Source: an uncultured Flammeovirgaceae bacterium (GTDB lineage Bacteria > Bacteroidota > Bacteroidia > Cytophagales > Cyclobacteriaceae). From it: DNA of 13,699 bases. The translations under genes were made by a program, and so were the position numbers. The notes below the pieces were generated by a model. It was given only the letters and a program-made list of their open reading frames with translations. It was not told the DNA's origin and searched no databases. The stretch covers positions 1-13,699 of the forward strand of contig CAKZPJ010000174.1 in assembly GCA_937138955.1 (NCBI GenBank). The letters are read 5' to 3'. Below, in pieces: positions 1 through 7,674 of this stretch; position 1 is the stretch's first letter, and every line of letters begins with the position of its first letter.

Positions 1-354
1 AGTGTTTATTTTTAATAGTATCCGCCACCCCGCATGTCTGACAGTAGCAGTGATCACCATATCATTCGCTGGAAAATTAAGATAAACGTTTAGAAATAAC
101 TTTGGTAAAGTTGCTTCTCTAGAAATGAGCAATCGTGGGGAAGACAAGTAATACAAAGAGTATACTTCTAATAGTAGGCATGTTTCTCAGCGGCTGGTGG
201 CAGACAAAGTTAAACCGCTGCCAAAAGTGACATTATTACACTTTGATTTTAACGAACAAATGACCCGAATCATCGGGGAGAGTGAGCTGGATCATTCATA
301 TAGCAGAAAAAAAAACTAATTTTTGCTTTTTACTTACTAAAAATCGGTGTCTCT
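1..354. other. Upstream region without a supportable gene; possible decayed reading frame
   Basis: No gene can be supported here. The frame starting at base 2 has only two internal stops (83-85 and 149-151) before a third at 317-319. Its last part, 152-319, is open for 55 codons and reads like ordinary protein (for example KPLPKVTLLHFDFNEQ), but its only in-frame ATG is at 260, leaving 19 codons. This could be the decayed tail of a gene or chance. The last ~50 bases before the ATG at 355 are A/T-rich, as is usual for Bacteroidota leaders, with no Shine-Dalgarno. A TACACTTTG at 237-245 loosely resembles the Bacteroidota -7 element (TAnnTTTG) but has one extra spacer base and no convincing -33 partner. 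Confidence 0.3.
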
Positions 355-3300
355 ATGAAAAAATCTACCAAATTATGGTTTCTGGTTTTATGGGTTCTGA
401 TAGTTGGGAGTCTTGCCCTAGCTTCCCCCCACTCTTTAGTTGCCCAAAATATCAAATTAGACGTAAATCGCTTGGAAAGTCAAGGAAAAGCAGTTGTTAC
501 GGCTACTCCCTCAGATTTAGGTCACGTCATTAATTGTTTTGACGGCGACATCTATACCATGATGCGCTCGGCCAATATCAATCCTGCCTTTGTGCAGGTC
601 GCCTTTGATGCAGCTCAGAGTATCAAGCAAATTCGGGTATTTTTAGGAGAACCGGACTATTCGGGAAACAATAATAGTTGGTGGGTAGAAGCTGCCGATA
701 GCCAAGCTGATATGGATAGTCAATCCGGTTCTTATCAACGGCTAGTGCACCGCCGTGATGACGTAAATGGTGTTTGGGATGCAGTAGAACTACCTCAGGC
801 GACGAAGGCTAAAATTTGGAAATTCTCCATTGAACGTACCGTTGGAGATGATTACGTGCATATTCCTGAGTTAGAACTATGGGCGGATGACTTCTTCCCT
901 AATTCTAGTGTTGCTGGCTTTCAGCTTATTGATGCCCATACAGATGCTGTTATCACTAATCTGCTAGATGGAGCCCAGCTTAACTTCGAAGACTTGCCCC
1001 AAAGTTTAGCCATTGAAGTATTGACTAACGAGTCGGTAGGCAGTTTACGTATTAGTGTGAATGGGCCAGAGCTAAACACGGTAAAAAATGAAAGTGCGCC
1101 ACCCTACGCGAGTTTCGGCGATGATAATGGAGACTTTGACGGCAAGCTCTTCCAAGTGGGTACCTACACGGTGACGGCTACGCCCTACTCAGGAAGAAAT
1201 GCCACCGAGGATGCGGGCACTCCGGCACAGATTTCTCTTGAGATTATAGGACCTGATCAACCCATCCTAGAGCCAGAGTACGAAACGATTGATCCCTTCC
1301 TAGCTACTCCCGTAGACAATGCCGCTAATATTATTCCCGTATTGGTTATTCGCTTCTTGCCTACGGCTGATGGAGTGAATCTGGACGCAAGCAAAGTACC
1401 TGATTTTTGGTCGCTCGGGGAAATTACTTTAGAGGATATGAAGTCTAAGATCGATCTACTGGATAAACGGATTAAGTTCATGCTGGAAGAGGGTAGTAAG
1501 TACCACGGCTATAAAAAACCTAATGCCAAACCGATGGTGGGATACAAAGTGGTAGAATACATCACGGTTTACGAACAGAGTCCAGCCGGGAAGATAAGGT
1601 TCACTGATGAAAACGGTTTTCCGGTTTACGGGATAGACTATTTTAAAATTTTTGAGCGGTTTGATGTTGAACATTATGTAAACGATCTGGGAGTGAAGCA
1701 CATCTGGCTCTGGGACGCTCCGCTAGACTCTAGTTGGCCCATATACAAATCCAATCCTGAATTTTTCGATCCGGCTGATTTCCGGGGGCCGCCCGAGTCC
1801 AATATGTCGAGCCCTACCACGGGCGATGTCTCCAACAGTTACCAGGATAACACTGATTTGCCAGTCTACGATCACACTTACATTGTGTTTGGTAATAATT
1901 TTCGCAGAGATCAGAAGGAGGCCGTTGGGCATAACTACGGGCATCAGCTTGAGAGAATGTTTAGGTATATTGATCTTAAAGATAACAACCAGGAGGATCT
2001 GTTTTGGCAAAAGTTTGTTGGAGCGGATGAAAATTTGAATTTCATGATGGGACGGTGCGGGTGGAGCCATATGCCCCCCAACACCACCGAGGACTACGAT
2101 TATGATAACACCACTTTGGTAGAATCGGATATTGAAGGCTGGCGGCCCGATGGTTCCGGAGAGAAGAAGTTGGTCAATGTAGATACCTGGAACGGTCAGA
2201 CCTATAACTGGCCAGCTGGTACTGGGGATATTACTAATTGGCGGGAAAGAACCGAAACCTATTGGCAGTTGTACAAAATGCAGGCTTTTCCTGGAGCTGA
2301 AGCTAATATTCCTTACCAGGGCGACTACTTGATTAGCGATTGGTGGAACATCTTCGCCAATTGGGACGAAGTGAATAATGCCGGAAAGCTACTGTACGAA
2401 TACGAAGAAGTTCAACCATCCGGTATCACCTTCCGATTGATTGATGCCGATACCGACGAGTCTATTATTGAGCTAATCGATGGGCAGTCGGTACCAGTAT
2501 CGGGCTTACCCCGCAACCTAGCCATTGAAGTATTGACTACCGAACCCGTCGGTAGCTTCAAAATCAACGTGTATGGCCCAGGGATTAATAACACTAAAAA
2601 CGAAAGTGCAGCTCCCTACGCTAGCTTTGGCGATGATAGTGGTGATTTCAGAGGCAAACTGTTAGCTGCGGGTGAGTATGCCGTAACGGCTACTCCTTTC
2701 TCGGGAAGAAACGCCACTGGTGAGGCAGGTACTTCGGTAGAAGTGTTGTTTACCCTGAGTGACGACGGAAATCAACAACCAATAGCCAGCTTTACGGCCG
2801 ATCCAACGAGTGGATCAGCTCCGCTGAGTGTAGACTTTGATGCCAGCGGTTCGCGTGACTCGGATGGTGAGATTGTTAGCTATACTTTTGATTTTGGAGA
2901 CGGTACTACTACTTCTGGCGCTGCTAATTCACATACCTATTCTGAAGCGGGGGAATATACTGTTACGCTGACTGTTGCCGATAATCAATCAGCGACAGCT
3001 TCATCTGAAATGAAGATTATAGTAGAAGGTGACCAAGATCTTACAATTGCCGGTTTTAAGCTGATTGATGCTACGCGCGATATTAGCTTATTTGGCGACC
3101 AACTATTTACCGAGCAGATGTACCTATCAAGTTGTCGTATTCCGGAAAGCATGGCTATTGAGGTGATTTTAGCCGGTGCGGTGGGGAGCATCAAAATTGA
3201 GGTAGAAGGACCGAGTATCAGTACCAGTATGATCGAGCACTCAGCTCCCTTTGTTAGCTTCGGCGACGAAGGAAGCAATAATATTCTGGGAAGAGAGTTC

Positions 3301-4740
3301 AGCCCAGGAACATACTACATTGCCGCTACTGCTTATTCTGGTCGGGATGCTACCGGCACGTCTGGAGCAACTGTCGAGCTTGAATTAGAGATAGAACCAA
3401 ATGATCCGCCATCATCGAATTTTACAGCAACTCCCACCAGTGGTACGGCTCCTTTAGAAATAACTTTTGTGGCGGAATTAGAAGATTCATTCGGAGAAGA
3501 TTATGATTATCATATTGATTTTGGCGATGGCCGAAATGGCATTACTAGTTCAAAGGTCTCCCACACCTATACCGAAGAGGGAACTTATACGGCTGTCTTA
3601 ACGGTGACAGATATTACTACTCGCTGTTATAGTTCTACCTCTCAGATCATCACTGTAGCACCCAATTCTTCACCTATAGTAGGCTTTCGGCTCATTGATG
3701 CCGATACTGACCAGCTATTCAAGGACATCACCCAGGGGTCAGTAGTTTCTACCTATAAGCTTCCTGAAAGTCTGGCTATTGAGGCCTTAGTCTCCGAAAC
3801 GGTAGGCAGTCTTCGGATAGAAGTAACCGGGTCAGGAATTAGTACGGCTCGCAACCAGAGTGATGCGCCTTATTCTAGCTTTGGTGATGCTGGCGGGGAC
3901 TTTAAGGGAGAGCCTTTTGATGAAGGTGCTTATACTGTTAAGGCTATACCTTATTCGGAACGAAACGGGAAAGGTATTGCAGGTGAACCTTTAGAGGTTG
4001 CATTTGAAATTGTGACTACCGAAACCTATATTATACTTGGAGTAGACAAAACCGAATCCGAAGGTGAGCTTGCTGATTACCGTTTTTATGTTAATGGAGA
4101 ACTTCAGGATGGGCGTTATCAGGATCCTGAATCGGGCGGAGATGCCTACGATTTAGCAATTTCTCCTCCGGAGATTGAAACTCTCATGATAGAGTTCTAC
4201 AACGACCTGCAAACCGAAACCGAAGACCGAAACCTGAATGTTTTTGGTGGTTCAATCAATTTTGAGAAACCTCCATACTTCAGATTTTTTTATGAAGGTG
4301 AGAGTGTAGTGTATGATCGGGGAGCGTTAGATGGAATTGATGTAGTATCCGATGCAAATGGTTTTATGGATGTAAACGGGACTCTGATCTTTACTCTCGA
4401 TTGGTCGGACTACGCTCGCTTCGGTTCGAGAGTCACCAAGCCAAGCCCGGTGGCAGAAACCTCTTTTGCTGACCCAACATCCTCCGAGCTGGAAGAAGGC
4501 AGTCTGTTGGTCTATCCCAATCCGGCCCGAAGCCAGATAGAAGTGAGTCTACCGCTGCTCAATGATCAGCCCTATACACTACAACTATACGATCTGTACG
4601 GACGGGAGGTATTCCGCAAGCAGGGGACGGGTAGCATAGCCGAATCTATCCCTTTGCAAGGGCAACCACGAGGCACCTACTTGGTAGCGGTGCAAACCGC
4701 TGGAAAGCGGATAGTCAAAAAGCTGCTGCTTGATAACTAA
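355..4740 (+). CDS. Large secreted multidomain protein with T9SS sorting domain (discoidin-like, beta repeats, PKD, CBM-like)
   Basis: 1461 residues, probably secreted through the outer membrane by the type IX system. A signal peptide (two Lys, hydrophobic stretch 7-23, likely cleavage after A30) supports the ATG at 355. Domain order as read: F5/8-type C (discoidin)-like domain ~47-178; beta module R1 189-297; unassigned central domain ~310-690; R2 693-801; PKD 1 ~809-891 (FDFGDG motif); R3 901-1013; PKD 2 ~1018-1103 (IDFGDG); R4 1111-1219; CBM36/60-like Ca-dependent carbohydrate-binding module ~1224-1355 (TEDRNLNV near a YND motif); T9SS type A sorting domain ~1383-1461 with VYPNPA and a terminal VKKLLL. 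The central domain has HNYGHQLE at 526-533 and RCGWSHMPPN around 567-576; it resembles a zincin motif with Asn in place of the catalytic Glu, so enzymatic activity is unproven. The adhesive and sugar-binding modules suggest polysaccharide or surface binding (inference). The gene stands alone between the 5' gap and a terminator. Confidence 0.85.
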   Translation: MKKSTKLWFLVLWVLIVGSLALASPHSLVAQNIKLDVNRLESQGKAVVTATPSDLGHVINCFDGDIYTMMRSANINPAFVQVAFDAAQSIKQIRVFLGEPDYSGNNNSWWVEAADSQADMDSQSGSYQRLVHRRDDVNGVWDAVELPQATKAKIWKFSIERTVGDDYVHIPELELWADDFFPNSSVAGFQLIDAHTDAVITNLLDGAQLNFEDLPQSLAIEVLTNESVGSLRISVNGPELNTVKNESAPPYASFGDDNGDFDGKLFQVGTYTVTATPYSGRNATEDAGTPAQISLEIIGPDQPILEPEYETIDPFLATPVDNAANIIPVLVIRFLPTADGVNLDASKVPDFWSLGEITLEDMKSKIDLLDKRIKFMLEEGSKYHGYKKPNAKPMVGYKVVEYITVYEQSPAGKIRFTDENGFPVYGIDYFKIFERFDVEHYVNDLGVKHIWLWDAPLDSSWPIYKSNPEFFDPADFRGPPESNMSSPTTGDVSNSYQDNTDLPVYDHTYIVFGNNFRRDQKEAVGHNYGHQLERMFRYIDLKDNNQEDLFWQKFVGADENLNFMMGRCGWSHMPPNTTEDYDYDNTTLVESDIEGWRPDGSGEKKLVNVDTWNGQTYNWPAGTGDITNWRERTETYWQLYKMQAFPGAEANIPYQGDYLISDWWNIFANWDEVNNAGKLLYEYEEVQPSGITFRLIDADTDESIIELIDGQSVPVSGLPRNLAIEVLTTEPVGSFKINVYGPGINNTKNESAAPYASFGDDSGDFRGKLLAAGEYAVTATPFSGRNATGEAGTSVEVLFTLSDDGNQQPIASFTADPTSGSAPLSVDFDASGSRDSDGEIVSYTFDFGDGTTTSGAANSHTYSEAGEYTVTLTVADNQSATASSEMKIIVEGDQDLTIAGFKLIDATRDISLFGDQLFTEQMYLSSCRIPESMAIEVILAGAVGSIKIEVEGPSISTSMIEHSAPFVSFGDEGSNNILGREFSPGTYYIAATAYSGRDATGTSGATVELELEIEPNDPPSSNFTATPTSGTAPLEITFVAELEDSFGEDYDYHIDFGDGRNGITSSKVSHTYTEEGTYTAVLTVTDITTRCYSSTSQIITVAPNSSPIVGFRLIDADTDQLFKDITQGSVVSTYKLPESLAIEALVSETVGSLRIEVTGSGISTARNQSDAPYSSFGDAGGDFKGEPFDEGAYTVKAIPYSERNGKGIAGEPLEVAFEIVTTETYIILGVDKTESEGELADYRFYVNGELQDGRYQDPESGGDAYDLAISPPEIETLMIEFYNDLQTETEDRNLNVFGGSINFEKPPYFRFFYEGESVVYDRGALDGIDVVSDANGFMDVNGTLIFTLDWSDYARFGSRVTKPSPVAETSFADPTSSELEEGSLLVYPNPARSQIEVSLPLLNDQPYTLQLYDLYGREVFRKQGTGSIAESIPLQGQPRGTYLVAVQTAGKRIVKKLLLDN
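919..4011 (+). repeat. Four dispersed copies of a ~110-residue beta-sandwich module inside the secreted protein
   Basis: Copies lie at 919-1245, 2431-2757, 3055-3393 and 3685-4011 (protein residues 189-297, 693-801, 901-1013, 1111-1219). All begin F-x-LIDA, then share (L/I)P-x-(N/S)(L/M)AIE, VGS(L/F/I)(R/K)I, a P(Y/F)-x-SFGD turn, and Y-x-(V/I)-x-A-x-(P/A)(Y/F)S-x-R(N/D). Copies 1 and 2 are closest to each other (both have NES, PYASFGDD and the TATP(Y/F)SGRNAT motif); copy 3 is the most diverged, with an insertion near its N-terminus. The copies are interleaved with PKD domains rather than in tandem. From memory, similar modules occur in other large secreted bacterial proteins, where they act as spacers or binding domains. 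Confidence 0.85.
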
Positions 4741-4783
4741 AAGACTGAGAATGATGGTTGATTTTTTTGAGTCAAACCAAAGA

Positions 4784-4811
4784 AAAGGAGGTAGTGAAAA
4801 CTATCTCCTTT
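4784..4811. terminator. Bidirectional rho-independent terminator between convergent genes
   Basis: AAAGGAGGTAG (4784-4794) pairs with CTATCTCCTTT (4801-4811) over 11 bp with one G-U pair and a 6-base loop. On the plus strand it is followed by CTTATTTTTA; on the minus strand the hairpin is followed by a T-rich stretch (TTCTTTGGTTT). It lies 43 bases after the stop of the secreted protein gene and 31 bases past the stop of ppsA, so it can serve both. Confidence 0.85.
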
Positions 4812-4822
4812 CTTATTTTTAT

Positions 4823-4839
4823 AGCGAAGACTTTTCGCT
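4823..4839 (-). terminator. Small hairpin just after the ppsA stop
   Basis: AGCGAA (4823-4828) and TTCGCT (4834-4839) form a 6-bp stem with a 5-base loop, three bases beyond the ppsA stop codon. The A/T-rich run after it on the minus strand (ATAAAAATAAG) lacks a good U tract, so it is more likely an accessory 3'-end hairpin next to the stronger terminator at 4784-4811. Confidence 0.4.
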
Positions 4840-4842
4840 TAA

Positions 4843-7242
4843 CTATGTATGCGTAACTGGAGTAGCTTCGCTAGACTTTTCAGCCAGCAGAATATTTTTA
4901 ATACCGGCTACCAAGGCATCGGGGTTGAACGAAATGCTGTTGATGCCCGCTTCTACCAGAAACTGGGCAAAGGCCGGATCATCGCTGGGTGCCTGACCGC
5001 ATAAACCGATTTTGGTGTTCGTTCGGTTCGCCGTAGCAATCACCTCCTGGATCATCCTTTTCACCGCGGGATCACTGGCACTGAATAGATCACTTAGCAA
5101 GTCCGAATCGCGATCAACTCCTAAAACCAATTGCGTTAGGTCGTTCGATCCGATAGAAAACCCATCAAAGTACTCCGAAAATTCCTGGGCTAGTACTACG
5201 TTGCTGGGTATTTCGGTCATCATATAGAGTTCTAATCCATTAACTTCCCGCTTCAAACCATGTTTTTCCATCAGCGTAATCACCTTTTCGGCTTCGGTGA
5301 GTGAGCGACAGAACGGGATCATCAACTTTACGTTTTCCAGTCCCATCGTTTCTCGTACCCGTTTCATCGCTTTACATTCCAGCGCAAACCCCGCCTGGTA
5401 CCGAGGGTGATAGTAGCGGGATGCGCCTCGGAAGCCAAGCATGGGATTCTCTTCCTGGGGTTCAAAATCACGGCCACCAATCAAGTTGGCGTACTCGTTG
5501 GATTTAAAATCGGACATCCGCACGATGACATCTTTAGGATAAAAGGCGGCGGCGATCCGGGCGACCGCTTCGGATAGTTTTTCCACAAAATAATCGTCTT
5601 TATTCGGGTAGTGGTGGGTAAGTTGTTCAATCTTTTCCCGAGCCGTAGCATCGGTTACCTTTTCAAACTGGCACAAAGCCATCGGATGAATCTGGATGGC
5701 GTTGTTGATGATAAACTCCAACCGCATCAGTCCTACGCCGTGATTGGGGTACGCGGCTAGCCGAAACGCTTGTTCGGGGTCGCCTAAAATAAACATTACT
5801 TGCGTGTTAGGAAGCGGAAGGTCGGGCAACTGAATCACCGATTCTTTCCAGTCTAGTATTCCTTCGTACACGTAGCCGGTTTCGCCTTCGGCGCAGGAAA
5901 CCGTTACTTCCTGACCATCCTGAATAACCTCGGTAGCGTTTCCTGCTCCGATTACCGCTACGGCCCCCACTTCCCGAGCCACAATGGCGGCGTGACTAGT
6001 GCGTCCGCCCTGATCGGTAATAATACCACTGGCTTTTTTTAGGATAGGATCCCAATCGGGAGTGGTACGGGTAGTCACTAGTACTTCACCTTCTTGGAGT
6101 TTATCTGCTTCTTCCGGGCTGCGGAGAATCCGGGCTTTTCCGGCGGTGATTTTGTTACCTAATCCGTAGCCCTGGCATAATGCTTTCTCAGTATCACGCA
6201 ACTGATAGGTCTTTATTTCCAGGAGTGCTTCTTTCGTGCTATGCACCGTTTCGGGGCGGGCTTGCACAATGTAAAGCTGCCCGCTGTGCCCGTCCTTCGC
6301 CCACTCAATATCCATCGGGCGTTGGTAGTGCTCCTCAATGGCTACCGACCATTTTGCTAGTGTAGTCACCTCCTCGTCGCTCAGTGTATACTGACCCCGT
6401 TGATCCGCTGGGGTAGGCTGGTTGACCACGCCTGATCCGGTTGGGGCGTAGACCATGGTTTGTTCTTTGCTGCCGATTCGACGGGAGATAATGGCGTGCT
6501 TATTCTGACTGAGGGTGGGTTTAAATACGTAGAACTCATCCGGGTTTACGGTGCCCTGTACAATATTTTCGCCTAGCCCCCATACGCTGCTGATCAGTAC
6601 TACCTGATCAAAACCTGAGTCAGGGTCTAAGGTGAAGTTGACTCCGGAGCAACCTAGGTCGGAGCGTATCATGAGTTGCACTCCCACCGATAGAGCTACC
6701 TGCACATGGTCAAAATTATTATCTTCCCGGTACTTGATGGCCCGGTTGGTAAATAAGGAAGCGTAACACCGGTGACAGGCATTCAGCAGTTTATCGAGCC
6801 CCCGTACGTTAAGATAGGATTCCAACTGCCCGGCAAAGCTGGCGTTCGGTAAGTCTTCCGCCGTGGCACTACTGCGTACCGCAAAGGATATGTCCTCACC
6901 GTAGTGCTCGGTGAGATGGTTGTATCCCTCTCGGATGGCGTGTTGTACTCCGGTAGGGATTTTCGCTTCCAGAAAGGTAGCCCGGATTTGTTTACCGATT
7001 TCTTCCAAATTAGAAAACTGCTGTCGGTCTAGCTGATCAAGCAGTTCAGTAAGTTGGGTACGAAGTCGATTCTTCTCTATAAACTGCCAGTAGGCTTCGG
7101 AGGTAGTGGCAAAGCCATCGGGCACTTGTATTCCCAAAGGGGTTAGTTTTTGGAACATTTCCCCTAAGGAGGCATTTTTACCGCCTACCTGGGAAAGGTC
7201 ATTCATATCAATATTACGGAAATACCTAATCAGGGTAGACAT
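4843..7242 (-). CDS. ppsA: Phosphoenolpyruvate synthase (pyruvate, water dikinase)
   Basis: 799 residues, close to the 792 of E. coli PpsA. Catalyses ATP + pyruvate + water to PEP + AMP + phosphate in the cytoplasm, the entry step of gluconeogenesis from pyruvate. Three parts are visible: an N-terminal ATP-binding domain (VGGKNASLGEMF at ~20-31, later FAVRSSATAEDLPNASFAGQ); the swivelling phosphohistidine domain with GGRTSHAAIVA, catalytic His417; and the C-terminal PEP/pyruvate TIM barrel with MIPFCRS, MTEIPSN, SIGSNDLTQL and GLCGQAPS, catalytic Cys748. The positions agree with E. coli His421 and Cys751 as I recall them. The full-length domains favour PpsA over PPDK (about 870-900 residues). 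The ATG at 7242 puts the protein three residues before the conserved start of the family. It faces away from the small gene at 7456, across a region with FNR/DNR-like boxes, and converges on the secreted protein gene. No PpsR-type regulator gene is in the window. Confidence 0.96.
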   Translation of the reverse strand: MSTLIRYFRNIDMNDLSQVGGKNASLGEMFQKLTPLGIQVPDGFATTSEAYWQFIEKNRLRTQLTELLDQLDRQQFSNLEEIGKQIRATFLEAKIPTGVQHAIREGYNHLTEHYGEDISFAVRSSATAEDLPNASFAGQLESYLNVRGLDKLLNACHRCYASLFTNRAIKYREDNNFDHVQVALSVGVQLMIRSDLGCSGVNFTLDPDSGFDQVVLISSVWGLGENIVQGTVNPDEFYVFKPTLSQNKHAIISRRIGSKEQTMVYAPTGSGVVNQPTPADQRGQYTLSDEEVTTLAKWSVAIEEHYQRPMDIEWAKDGHSGQLYIVQARPETVHSTKEALLEIKTYQLRDTEKALCQGYGLGNKITAGKARILRSPEEADKLQEGEVLVTTRTTPDWDPILKKASGIITDQGGRTSHAAIVAREVGAVAVIGAGNATEVIQDGQEVTVSCAEGETGYVYEGILDWKESVIQLPDLPLPNTQVMFILGDPEQAFRLAAYPNHGVGLMRLEFIINNAIQIHPMALCQFEKVTDATAREKIEQLTHHYPNKDDYFVEKLSEAVARIAAAFYPKDVIVRMSDFKSNEYANLIGGRDFEPQEENPMLGFRGASRYYHPRYQAGFALECKAMKRVRETMGLENVKLMIPFCRSLTEAEKVITLMEKHGLKREVNGLELYMMTEIPSNVVLAQEFSEYFDGFSIGSNDLTQLVLGVDRDSDLLSDLFSASDPAVKRMIQEVIATANRTNTKIGLCGQAPSDDPAFAQFLVEAGINSISFNPDALVAGIKNILLAEKSSEATPVTHT

Positions 7243-7329
7243 AGCGATTTTGGGTTATAATGAAAACGTCCAGTGCTAGTTGTTCTGGAAAATCTTCTCT
7301 AAAATAGACGCTCTCGCTATCGCCTGCAA

Positions 7330-7341
7330 TGATGTAAATCA
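7330..7341. promoter_or_regulatory. FNR/DNR-like box 1 upstream of ppsA
   Basis: TGATGTAAATCA has perfect outer half-sites TGAT-N4-ATCA, the core of the FNR consensus TTGAT-N4-ATCAA. It lies 88 bases upstream of the ppsA start and 115 bases upstream of the ATG of the small membrane protein. It shares the 12-base pattern TGAYSTAARTCA with the boxes at 7388 and 8996. Crp/Fnr-family binding is inferred from the pattern only. Confidence 0.45.
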
Positions 7342-7363
7342 GCGCTACGGGAAATTGATTTAC
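7334..7363. repeat. 8-bp perfect inverted repeat overlapping box 1
   Basis: GTAAATCA (7334-7341) and TGATTTAC (7356-7363) are exact reverse complements, 14 bases apart, with arm centres 22 bases apart (about two helix turns). The left arm is the right part of box 1, so this may be a second way for a dimeric or tetrameric regulator to bind. It could also be a weak cruciform or chance in A/T-rich DNA. Confidence 0.4.
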
Positions 7364-7387
7364 TTATTGGCTGTATACTAACACCTG

Positions 7388-7399
7388 TGATCTAAGTCA
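7388..7399. promoter_or_regulatory. FNR/DNR-like box 2 upstream of the small membrane protein gene
   Basis: TGATCTAAGTCA matches TGAT-N4-GTCA, the asymmetric form often associated with DNR/NNR-type (nitric-oxide-linked) members of the Crp/Fnr family. It ends 56 bases before the ATG at 7456, a suitable distance for an activator site. It differs from box 3 by two transitions (T/C and G/A) that keep the palindrome type. Confidence 0.5.
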
Positions 7400-7455
7400 T
7401 TGATAAATTGGCGAACACTTACTTCATTAGAGCCAATATCAATATCGTAACGACT

Positions 7456-7617
7456 ATGAAACTTACCCTTAGAAAAAAAACAAAACAGCCTTGGATAGAA
7501 AAACTAGCTAATCAGGTTGAACAAGAACCTATCAAGTACGTACTACCATTGATCGTATTTGCGGGCATTGCCATATTGGCCGAGCAATACTGGGAGAGAG
7601 TTTGTAAGTTAGACTAA
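7456..7617 (+). CDS. Small single-pass membrane protein, function unknown
   Basis: 53 residues from the ATG at 7456; an upstream in-frame TTG at 7408 would add 16 residues but is a weaker choice because it would put box 2 only 8 bases before the start. The protein has a basic N-terminal segment (KLTLRKKTKQ), an amphipathic stretch, and one hydrophobic helix around residues 30-44 (YVLPLIVFAGIAILA), ending in a short polar tail with one Cys. No family is recognised. It starts divergently from ppsA and ends convergently with the sqr gene, so it is transcribed alone. The box at 7388-7399 suggests it responds to the same signal as sqr, possibly as a small subunit or modulator of a membrane complex (inference). 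Confidence 0.55.
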   Translation: MKLTLRKKTKQPWIEKLANQVEQEPIKYVLPLIVFAGIAILAEQYWERVCKLD

Positions 7618-7674
7618 CGGCTCAAAGGAGATGGCGTGAATCGCTTACTTAACTCTTGGCTGCCGTTCATGAGA

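Noticed and set aside
188..220. CAGCGG / CCGCTG inverted repeat in the left gap
   Set aside because: Six-base arms with a 21-base spacer are expected by chance; no associated promoter or gene.
282..533. 83-codon plus-strand frame overlapping the start of the secreted protein
   Set aside because: It overlaps the real signal peptide region in another frame and its product is Ser/Arg-rich without any domain.
1930..1944. HExxH zinc protease call for the central domain
   Set aside because: The codons read H-N-Y-G-H; the catalytic Glu is absent, so a protease call is not justified.
1723..2070. 115-codon minus-strand frame inside the secreted protein gene
   Set aside because: A shadow of the coding strand; no motif, and it lies opposite conserved central-domain sequence.
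7408..7455. TTG start extending the small membrane protein by 16 residues
   Set aside because: The start would be 8 bases from the FNR/DNR-like box, and the added residues have no feature; ATG at 7456 is more likely.
7616..7667. AACGGC / GCCGTT inverted repeat between the convergent small gene and sqr as a terminator
   Set aside because: Only 6 bp with a 40-base loop and no T run; no convincing terminator is visible there.
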